This document shows positions 55,877-61,964 of a DNA stretch of 61,964 bases, piece after piece. This DNA is from Sphingobacteriales bacterium (GTDB taxonomy: Bacteria > Bacteroidota > Bacteroidia > Sphingobacteriales > Sphingobacteriaceae), in contig JAATFQ010000073.1 in NCBI GenBank assembly GCA_015655115.1, forward strand, positions 1 to 61,964. Reading direction: 5' to 3'. How positions within the stretch are numbered: position 1 is the stretch's first letter; each line of letters starts with the position of its first letter. Position numbers and translations under genes: made by a program. A model generated the notes under the pieces. It ran no database searches. It worked only from the letters and a program-made list of their open reading frames with translations, and was not told the DNA's origin.

Positions 55877-56001
55877 ATTACAAAAGTAAAAAGTTTACAA
55901 TAACGGAAACAGGCAATCCAATAATATTACTATTATTTCAGATTGCGTTACTGCTTTCAGGATACCTGCTTTCTCAACTTTGTATTATAAAATTTAAACA
56001 A

Positions 56002-57015
56002 ATGAAAGCGGTTCAATTAAATAGTTTTGGAATTAATAATTTCCAAATTAACGAAGTAGAGATACCAATCCCTAAGAGAAACGAGGTATTGATACGAATC
56101 AAGGCAGTGTCCCTGAATTATCTGGACTTGATATTGGCTAACGGAAGCTTTAGCAACGACCTTTCTTTTCCTTACATTCCAGCTTCCGACGGTTCCGGTT
56201 TGGTTATAGCTTTAGGAGAAGAGGTTACACAATGGAATGTTGGCGACAGTGTGGTTATCCAGTATGTGCAGAACTGGACGAAAGGAAAGATAGACAAGGA
56301 AAGTAATCGTGTTAGAGTAGCATGGCAAACGCCTGGCGTTCTCGCTGAATATGTCTGCATCCCTGCACATGGACTGGTTAAGGCTCCTGAAAATCTCAGT
56401 TTTGAAGAGGCAGCTACGCTTCCCATTGCAGCCCTTACTGCATGGCATGCTTTGATTAATCAGGCAAACTTGCAATTAGGACAGACGGTATTGGTTCAGG
56501 GATCCGGTGGGGTATCACTTTTCGCCCTGCAAATCGCAAAGGCGGCCGGAGCGAGAATTATTGCCACAACAAGTTCCAATGAGAAGGCAGAAAGGTTAAA
56601 AGTCTTAGGTGCTGATGCTGTGGTTAATTACAATGAATATCCGCAATGGCAGGATAAAGTATTGTCATTAACAAATGGTGAAGGTGTGGATATTACGCTG
56701 GACGTAGCTGGAACTGACACTATTGCAAAATCACTGCTCTCTGTGAAAGAAAATGGGTTTGTGGGTACAGCCGGATTTATTTCCGGAGCTGACCTTGCAT
56801 TGAATATTCACGAACATAAGATTAACATGTCCTTTTTGAGGATACAGGGGCTTGCCGTGGGAAGTGTGGAAAGTTTTAAAGCTTTAAATCGCGCTATTGA
56901 GGTTAACGACATACATCCAGTTATTGATACTATATTTTCTATTGATCAGGTGCAAGATGCTTACAGGCGATTGGAAGAAGGAAAACACATCGGAAAGATT
57001 GTTCTGTCAATCTGA
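56002..57015 (+). CDS. Quinone oxidoreductase-like medium-chain dehydrogenase
   Basis: This 337-residue medium-chain dehydrogenase/reductase has an N-terminal GroES-like domain (KAVQLNSFGINNFQINEVEI to about 125, with NYLDLILANGSF) and a Rossmann domain with the nucleotide-binding stretch VLVQGSGGVSLFALQIAKAAG. The cysteine and histidine ligands of zinc alcohol dehydrogenases are absent, so it belongs with the zinc-free zeta-crystallin/quinone oxidoreductase group and likely reduces quinones or enones with NADPH. It is probably controlled by the divergent AraC regulator. The stop is followed within 70 nt by the 11-nt repeat array. Confidence 0.92.
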   Translation: MKAVQLNSFGINNFQINEVEIPIPKRNEVLIRIKAVSLNYLDLILANGSFSNDLSFPYIPASDGSGLVIALGEEVTQWNVGDSVVIQYVQNWTKGKIDKESNRVRVAWQTPGVLAEYVCIPAHGLVKAPENLSFEEAATLPIAALTAWHALINQANLQLGQTVLVQGSGGVSLFALQIAKAAGARIIATTSSNEKAERLKVLGADAVVNYNEYPQWQDKVLSLTNGEGVDITLDVAGTDTIAKSLLSVKENGFVGTAGFISGADLALNIHEHKINMSFLRIQGLAVGSVESFKALNRAIEVNDIHPVIDTIFSIDQVQDAYRRLEEGKHIGKIVLSI

Positions 57016-57085
57016 TGGATAGCTGCTGCTGCCCTTGTCATTGGTATTATAACGATCCGGAGACAGCCCGGACACGGATGCATAT

Positions 57086-57294
57086 GTTGCCCGGGTGTTG
57101 CCCAGTTGTTGCCTGACTGTTGCCCGGCCAACTATACTCCAACCGTACCCCATCCGTACCCCAACTATACCTAAGGGTACAGATGGGGTACGGTTGGAGT
57201 ACAGTTGGGGTACGGATGGGGTACAGATGCCTAGGCCACAACCGGGCAACAGTCAGGCAACAATCGGGCAACATCCCTACCCGTTCCCGGGCAG
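57086..57294. repeat. Inverted array of 11-nt units
   Basis: From 57086 to 57294 the sequence divides in one register into 19 units of exactly 11 nt. The first four are GTTGCCC-type (for example GTTGCCCAGTT). The next four are GTACCCC-type on the same strand (AACCGTACCCC). Five GGGGTAC-type units (GGGGTACGGTT) and three GGGCAAC-type units (AATCGGGCAAC) are the reverse complements of those. The halves pair: 57130-57151 with 57185-57206 at 21 of 22, and 57108-57129 with 57240-57261 at 20 of 22. By my count G+C is about 57% over 57086-57272, well above the flanks. No CRISPR-like unique spacers exist. Confidence 0.9.
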
Positions 57295-57468
57295 TTATTG
57301 GGCATGATTGGATACTTTCGCCTTACTTAAGGCCTTTTTTAAGATAACAGGATTGAATAAGAGTAATGTTGATTTGGAATTTTATTGGGCCACGAAAATA
57401 TCAACACCTTTTTCCTGATTTAAGTTTGCTAACAAACTAAAATTAGATATACCTTTACAATATTAACG

Positions 57469-57501
57469 AAAACGGGATAGGTCTTGGCTTATCCCGTTTT
57501 T
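57469..57501 (+). terminator. Second copy of the rpsT terminator, just before radC
   Basis: Stem arms 57469-57479 and 57490-57500 are identical to those of the rpsT terminator, and the 33-nt cores differ only by CT versus TC in the loop region. It ends 6 nt before the radC start codon, so any transcript reaching radC must start inside it or read through it. Confidence 0.85.
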
Positions 57502-57507
57502 CTGTTT

Positions 57508-58206
57508 ATGGAAAATTATGAACAAAATGTAAGTATAAAGGCATGGGCTGAAGCCGACAGGCCACGGGAAAAATTATTGCTTCATGGCCGTCGCCATCTT
57601 TCTAATGCAGAGCTGATGGCCATATTGATCGGCTCGGGAAGTACAAAAGAAACCTCCGTAGCTTTGACCAAGCGGATACTGAATGGTTGTGGGAATGACC
57701 TTGATGTGCTGGGACAGATGACTGTTCAGGATCTGGTAAAGTTCAGAGGAATTGGCGAGGCAAAAGCTATGGTCATTATATCAGCTCTGGAACTCAGCCG
57801 CAGAAGAAATGAGCTGTCGATTAAAGAAAGGTTCAGGATCATTTCTTCCAGAGATGTGTTTGAATATATGAAGCCTGTTTACGAAGATCTGCATCATGAG
57901 GAATTTTGGATCGTGTTGCTTAACAGGGCCAATAGGGTTATCAGCAAGCAGCAGATTAGCAAAGGGGGGCAGTCTGGTACTGTGGCAGATCCTAAAATCA
58001 TCTTTAAAGTAGCACTGGAACAGCAGGCGGCTTCTATCGTGCTCACGCATAATCACCCTTCAGGCAATTTGAAACCAAGTCAGGAAGATCTTACGATCAC
58101 TAAAAAGTTAATGGCAGCGGGTAAAATGCTCGACCTGCCAGTGATAGATCATCTCATTATGACTAGTAAATCATTCTACAGCTTATGCGATGAGGGTGTT
58201 GTTTAA
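57508..58206 (+). CDS. radC: RadC-family JAB-domain protein
   Basis: This 232-residue protein has an N-terminal helix-hairpin-helix-like part (about 25-95, SNAELMAILIGSGS, KFRGIGEAKAMVI) and a C-terminal JAB/MPN metalloprotease-like domain with the motif His181-x-His183-Pro-x-Gly and Asp194 (THNHPSGNLKPSQED). Despite its name a DNA-repair role is not established for the family. I used the ATG at 57508; an upstream in-frame start would lie inside the terminator stem. A -7 element for pheT overlaps its stop codon. Confidence 0.94.
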   Translation: MENYEQNVSIKAWAEADRPREKLLLHGRRHLSNAELMAILIGSGSTKETSVALTKRILNGCGNDLDVLGQMTVQDLVKFRGIGEAKAMVIISALELSRRRNELSIKERFRIISSRDVFEYMKPVYEDLHHEEFWIVLLNRANRVISKQQISKGGQSGTVADPKIIFKVALEQQAASIVLTHNHPSGNLKPSQEDLTITKKLMAAGKMLDLPVIDHLIMTSKSFYSLCDEGVV

Positions 58207-58210
58207 TTTA

Positions 58211-58218
58211 TATCTTTG
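58211..58218 (+). promoter_or_regulatory. Candidate -7 element for pheT
   Basis: TATCTTTG matches TAnnTTTG exactly and lies 22 nt before the pheT ATG. No TTTG is seen at the right distance upstream, so only the -7 part supports it. Confidence 0.4.
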
Positions 58219-58239
58219 CATTTTAGAAAGAAACAGAAG

Positions 58240-60639
58240 ATGAAGATATCATATAATTGGCTTAAACAGTTCATACAAACTAATCATACCCCGCAAGAGC
58301 TTTCCTTAATCTTAACCAATATCGGCTTGGAGGTCGAAAGCCTGGAGACAGTACAGCCTATTGTTGGTGGTTTAGCCGGATTGGTGATCGGTGAAGTGCT
58401 GACCTGTGTACAACATCCAAATGCCGACCGCTTAAGGGTTACTACTGTAAATGTAGGGGCTGCTGAAGCGATACAGATTGTATGTGGTGCGCCAAATGTT
58501 GCCGCCGGACAAAAGGTTGTAGTAGCTACAGTAGGTACCACTGTATATCCTAATGAAGGGGAGCCTTTTAAAATCAATAAATCGAAGATAAGAGCTGAAG
58601 TATCCGAAGGGATGATCTGTGCTGAAGATGAAATTGGCCTTGGTGTTTCTCATGATGGGATTATGGTTTTAGCAGAAGATGCCGTAGTAGGTACTGCAGC
58701 AAAAGACTACTTCAAGATGGAAGACGACTATCTTTTTGAAATTGGCCTTACGCCAAACAGAGCTGATGCAGCGTCACATTTAGGTGTGGCAAGAGATCTG
58801 GCTGCTTTTCTGAGGACGGACTTGAAAATGCCTGACGTCTCTTCTTTTCAAACAGCTAATGAAGATCTTAAGATCGGCGTTCGTGTAGAGGATACTGTTG
58901 CCTGCCCGCGGTACAGCAGTGTATCGATTAGCGGAGTAACAGTTAAAGCATCGCCAGACTGGTTACAGGATAAGCTGAAAGTAATCGGTATCCGCCCGAT
59001 CAATAATATTGTTGATATTACCAACTATGTACTACACGATCTCGGTCAGCCCTTACATGCGTTTGATGCCGATGAAATTGCAGGTGCTCAGGTAATCGTA
59101 AAAAAATGTGCCGATAAAACACCATTTGTTACACTTGATGGAGTAACACGCGAACTGTCGTCAGAAGACCTGATGATCTGTGACGCGGAAAAACCTATGA
59201 CTATTGCTGGTGTATACGGAGGTAAGAATTCTGGTGTAAGTGCAGAAACGAAGAATATCTTCTTAGAAAGTGCCTATTTCAACTCTGTTTCGGTGCGTAA
59301 AACGGCAAAAAGACATACGCTGAAAACGGATGCTTCTTTCCGTTATGAGCGTGGTACCGATCCTGAGATGACGGTTTTCGCATTAAAACGTGCAGCTTTG
59401 CTAATTCAGGAGCTGGCAGGGGGCGTTATTTCTTCGGAAGTTGGTGATTTATACCCGGCACCAATTGCGCCATTTGATGTTCAGGTAAGCTATAAAAATA
59501 TAACCAAGCTGATAGGTGCAGCTATTCCTGATGAGGAAATTAAAGCCATAATCACATCTTTAGGCATTGAGGTTGCTGCAGAATCAGCAGAAGGACTTTC
59601 CCTGAAGGTGCCTACTTTTAAAGTTGACGTTACCCGTGAATGTGATATCACTGAAGAGGTATTAAGGATTTACGGATACAATAATATTGAAATCCCTGCT
59701 AAGGTCAATGCTTCACTGTCTTTTACGTCGAAACCCGATAAAGAGCAGACGCAGCATTCTATTGCGGATATGCTGACTGCAAATGGTTTCCTTGAAATCT
59801 GGTGCAACTCGTTAACGAAAGGTGTTTATTCTAAAAATGAGGAAGAGGCAGTGAAGATCCTGAACCCGCTGAGCTCTGACCTGAATGTAATGCGCCAGAG
59901 TTTATTGATGCCGGCACTGGAAAGTGTAGCCTATAACCTGAATAGAAGAAGCGGTGATATTAAGTTTTATGAATTTGGTAAAACATATCATTTGATTAAT
60001 GAAAAATATGTAGAACGGCCGCGTTTAATGATTGTCCTTTCAGGAGCAAATACATCGGAGCAATGGAATGATAAACCAGTGGCAGTAAGCTTTTATAATC
60101 TGAAAGCAGCAGTAGATGCTATACTGGGCAGGCTGGGCATCTCTAACTATCAGACCGAGGAGTTGAGCAATGAAGATTATGCTTTCGGGCTGAAGTATTT
60201 CAGGGGACAGCAGACGATCGTTTCTTTTGGTGCAGTAACTGCAGCTGATAAAAAGCTGGCTGATATTGACAAGGATGTTTACTATGCTGATTTTGACTGG
60301 GATCTATTGCTTGATATTGTGAAGAAGAACAAAATCGTGAATAAAGAAATCCCTAAGTATCCTGCAGTAAGAAGAGATTTATCTATGCTGGTAGATACAG
60401 CGGTTACTTTTGATACCCTGAAGACCATTGCATTTAAAACAGAGAAGAAATTGTTGAAAAATGTACAGGTGTTCGATGTCTACGTAGGTGATAAACTGCC
60501 GGAAAATAAGAAGTCGTACGCCCTCAATTTCACCCTGCAGGATGAGGATCAGACCTTAACGGATAAGCAAATTGATGCTGTTATGCAAAAGATTATTGCT
60601 AATTTAGCGCAAACAGCGAAAGCAGAGATCAGAAAGTAA
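58240..60639 (+). CDS. pheT: Phenylalanyl-tRNA synthetase beta subunit
   Basis: This 799-residue beta chain of the heterotetrameric enzyme charges tRNA-Phe. It contains an N-terminal tRNA-binding (EMAP-like) domain (about 40-150, LTCVQHPNADRLRVTTVNVG), B3/B4 editing domains, a B5 domain and a C-terminal anticodon-binding FDX-ACB domain (YPAVRRDLSMLVD to the end). I used the ATG at 58240; an in-frame TTG 24 nt upstream lies in the promoter. The alpha subunit is not in this window. It is followed by the coiled-coil protein and zapA. Confidence 0.96.
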   Translation: MKISYNWLKQFIQTNHTPQELSLILTNIGLEVESLETVQPIVGGLAGLVIGEVLTCVQHPNADRLRVTTVNVGAAEAIQIVCGAPNVAAGQKVVVATVGTTVYPNEGEPFKINKSKIRAEVSEGMICAEDEIGLGVSHDGIMVLAEDAVVGTAAKDYFKMEDDYLFEIGLTPNRADAASHLGVARDLAAFLRTDLKMPDVSSFQTANEDLKIGVRVEDTVACPRYSSVSISGVTVKASPDWLQDKLKVIGIRPINNIVDITNYVLHDLGQPLHAFDADEIAGAQVIVKKCADKTPFVTLDGVTRELSSEDLMICDAEKPMTIAGVYGGKNSGVSAETKNIFLESAYFNSVSVRKTAKRHTLKTDASFRYERGTDPEMTVFALKRAALLIQELAGGVISSEVGDLYPAPIAPFDVQVSYKNITKLIGAAIPDEEIKAIITSLGIEVAAESAEGLSLKVPTFKVDVTRECDITEEVLRIYGYNNIEIPAKVNASLSFTSKPDKEQTQHSIADMLTANGFLEIWCNSLTKGVYSKNEEEAVKILNPLSSDLNVMRQSLLMPALESVAYNLNRRSGDIKFYEFGKTYHLINEKYVERPRLMIVLSGANTSEQWNDKPVAVSFYNLKAAVDAILGRLGISNYQTEELSNEDYAFGLKYFRGQQTIVSFGAVTAADKKLADIDKDVYYADFDWDLLLDIVKKNKIVNKEIPKYPAVRRDLSMLVDTAVTFDTLKTIAFKTEKKLLKNVQVFDVYVGDKLPENKKSYALNFTLQDEDQTLTDKQIDAVMQKIIANLAQTAKAEIRK

Positions 60640-60691
60640 TTTTATTTATTACTTTTAGGAATATTTACAGGCACAAATCAATTTTAACAAT

Positions 60692-60982
60692 ATGTCTTCG
60701 GTTGCAGAACAATTAAATTCAGTATTACATAAAACAGCTCGCCTAATAGAGCTTTGTAATGCCTTGCAGGAAGAAAACGAACTGTTAAAGCAAGAGAATG
60801 CATCGGTTAAACTGGCTTTGAATGCTGCTAAAATCAGGCATTCTGAGATGGATGAAAAGATGCGGGTACTGAAACTGGCGAAGAGTATCGAGGGGACAAG
60901 CGAAAAGACACTTGATATAAAGCAAAAAATTAACGATTTTGTGCGTGAAATTGATAAGTGTGTGGTGTTGCTTAAAAAATAA
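60692..60982 (+). CDS. Small coiled-coil protein upstream of zapA
   Basis: This 96-residue soluble protein is predicted to be mostly helical, with heptad-like hydrophobic spacing at about 13-60 (ARLIELCNALQEENELLKQEN). It has no known domain. The same position, between pheT and zapA, is occupied by a short coiled-coil protein in other Bacteroidota, so a role with ZapA in division is possible but inferred only from position. zapA starts 30 nt downstream. Confidence 0.75.
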   Translation: MSSVAEQLNSVLHKTARLIELCNALQEENELLKQENASVKLALNAAKIRHSEMDEKMRVLKLAKSIEGTSEKTLDIKQKINDFVREIDKCVVLLKK

Positions 60983-61012
60983 ATACTACAAGGAATGAAA
61001 CAAAGCTAAGAA

Positions 61013-61303
61013 ATGGGAGAAATCTCGATTAAAATAACTATCTCTGACCGTATTTACCCCTTAAAGGTGAGTACGGAAGAAGAGGAAATTGTAAGGCGCG
61101 CAGCCAAAATTATTAACGAACGCATAAAGGACTATCAGGAAAATTATGCGGTTAGAGATAAACAGGATTTGCTCTCTATGGCTGTATTGCATTATGCAAC
61201 TACGGTATTAAAAGTAGAAAACAAAGTGCAGGACCAGGATACTGCAGTTGCTGAGAAAGTTGAAGAATTAGATAGTTTATTGAACGAATTTTTTACCAAA
61301 TAG
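61013..61303 (+). CDS. zapA: Cell division protein ZapA
   Basis: This 96-residue protein promotes bundling of FtsZ filaments at the division ring. It begins with the ZapA-type strand region (EISIKITISDRIYPLKV), then a long helix (EEEEIVRRAAKIINERIKDYQ) and a coiled-coil C-terminus. Size and position (before rny) fit the family. A structured region that may encode 6S RNA follows 16 nt later. Confidence 0.9.
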   Translation: MGEISIKITISDRIYPLKVSTEEEEIVRRAAKIINERIKDYQENYAVRDKQDLLSMAVLHYATTVLKVENKVQDQDTAVAEKVEELDSLLNEFFTK

Positions 61304-61319
61304 ACGTTCAATATATCAA

Positions 61320-61467
61320 AGCGAAGAAGATTTAACCGTTGTTAAGTTTTTAGTTTCATTGTCAGGTAAATTTTGAATTTACTGGTTTTTGCTGGATACA
61401 GTATTTTAAAAACCAGTTGATTCAGGCTTTAGCGCAATAAGCTTAAATCTGACTGCGGTTTTTTTTT
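61320..61467 (+). ncRNA. ssrS: Candidate 6S RNA between zapA and rny
   Basis: A long imperfect hairpin spans this stretch. The closing stem pairs AGATTTAA (61328-61335) with TTAAATCT (61443-61450). An internal helix pairs ACTGGTTTTT (61381-61390) with AAAAACCAGT (61408-61417), extended by GAAT and ATTC. A run of nine T ends at 61467. One closing stem, an open centre and a terminal hairpin is the 6S RNA architecture, and 6S genes commonly follow zapA. No -7 element is found just upstream. The call rests on structure and position only. Confidence 0.45.
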
Positions 61468-61559
61468 GCAGCTTGATTTAATTTTTTGACGGTGCAGGAG
61501 GAAGCGTATGGGGATAATGATTTAGGATTGGGTGTTAATTAAAAATGAATAATTGAACT

Positions 61560-61608
61560 TGCATGAGCACAGGATAGAATAAAAGTGTTTGACTCATGCA
61601 GATTTTTA
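61560..61608 (+). terminator. Hairpin with T tract before rny
   Basis: Arms TGCATGAG (61560-61567) and CTCATGCA (61593-61600) are perfect complements and are followed by a T-rich tract. It could terminate transcripts entering from zapA or mark the rny leader. Confidence 0.4.
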
Positions 61609-61623
61609 TATATATAAATTGAA

Positions 61624-61964
61624 ATGGAAATAATAGGAACAATAGGATATGTACTTGCCGGTCTGGTTATTGGCGTATTAGTGGGCAGATACCTGCTGCG
61701 CAGCCTGCTGAAGAAACAGGAGATTGCTGCTCAGAGTAAAGCGAAGAAAATATTGAAGGATGCAGAAATGCAGGCAGAGATCCTGAAAAAAGACAGGATG
61801 CTGGAAGCAAAAGAGAAGTTCCTGCAGTTGAAAACTGAACATGAACAGGAAGTAAATTCTAAAAATAACCAGGTAAACCAACGTGAGAATGCGATTAAAC
61901 AAAAAGAACAATCGGTAAATCAACGTCTGGAAAATATGAACCGCAAGGAACAGGAACTGGATAA
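61624..61964 (+). CDS. rny: Ribonuclease Y, N-terminal part
   Basis: The gene is open to the right edge of the window (113 codons seen). The N-terminus has one membrane segment (IIGTIGYVLAGLVIGVLVG) followed by a long charged coiled coil (SKAKKILKDAEMQAEILKKD, then NQVNQRENAIKQKEQSV), the typical start of RNase Y, a membrane-anchored endoribonuclease that starts mRNA decay. The KH and HD catalytic domains would lie beyond the window. Position after zapA supports the call. Confidence 0.9.
   Translation, partial: MEIIGTIGYVLAGLVIGVLVGRYLLRSLLKKQEIAAQSKAKKILKDAEMQAEILKKDRMLEAKEKFLQLKTEHEQEVNSKNNQVNQRENAIKQKEQSVNQRLENMNRKEQELD

Noticed and set aside
57086..57294. CRISPR array
   Set aside because: Units are contiguous, have no unique spacers, and no cas genes are present.
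57007..57347. Several short frames on both strands within the repeat array
   Set aside because: They arise because 11-nt units repeat as 33-nt (11-codon) periods; the sequence has no coding character.

Overview
The window looks like chromosomal DNA of a glycan-degrading Bacteroidota, most likely a member of the Sphingobacteriaceae (Pedobacter- or Mucilaginibacter-like). The evidence is three SusC/SusD pairs, an ECF sigma/FecR pair, type IX secretion cargo with gliding-type C-terminal domains and a PorP/SprF protein, Bacteroidota-type -7 elements (TAnnTTTG), and the housekeeping orders purN-purH-mreBCD-mrdA-rodA and pheT-zapA-rny. The genus is an inference; no rRNA is present.

Layout. Positions 1-1813 (minus) hold an outer-membrane porin-like gene followed by a Rieske lipoprotein that leaves the window. 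Positions 2260-8731 form polysaccharide utilisation locus (PUL) 1: susC, susD and a GH43 glycosidase. Positions 8823-22586 form PUL 2: ECF sigma factor, FecR anti-sigma, a SusC with an N-terminal signalling domain, SusD, then GH35 beta-galactosidase, GH20 beta-hexosaminidase and GH29 alpha-fucosidase. These three enzymes suit fucosylated Gal-GlcNAc (Lewis-type) glycans. After a GIY-YIG-like protein (22878-23552), positions 23904-28939 hold two near-duplicate secreted proteins flanking a PorP/SprF gene. An EnvC-like gene and a roughly 1 kb AT-rich gene-free stretch follow, then an orphan SusC/SusD pair (31327-35902). Positions 36189-38128 carry a tandem pair of unrecognised proteins with an internal duplication and an XRE regulator.

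Positions 38331-42589 hold a thioredoxin-like protein, a polytopic membrane protein, tdk and an acidic protein. Positions 42582-50551 (minus) are the purine and cell-shape block. Next come a YoeB-type toxin-antitoxin module whose toxin is frameshifted, a large ABC permease, and rpsT. Between rpsT and radC lies a 2.9 kb segment bounded by two nearly identical terminators. It contains a decayed PIN-domain toxin, an AraC regulator divergent from a quinone oxidoreductase, and a striking inverted array of 11-nt repeat units. The window ends with radC, pheT, a coiled-coil protein, zapA, a probable 6S-type RNA and the start of rny.

How the genes work together. PUL 2 reads as a sensing-import-degradation unit: ligand at the SusC barrel is signalled through FecR to the sigma factor, which activates transcription. 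The mre/mrd/rod block makes the elongasome, and rpsT, pheT, purH/purN and rny are core functions. The most unusual items are the 11-nt phased inverted array, the duplicated-terminator islet, the two decayed toxins and the tandem paralogues with repeated ribbon-helix-helix-like motifs. I found no rRNA, tRNA, CRISPR array or transposase.
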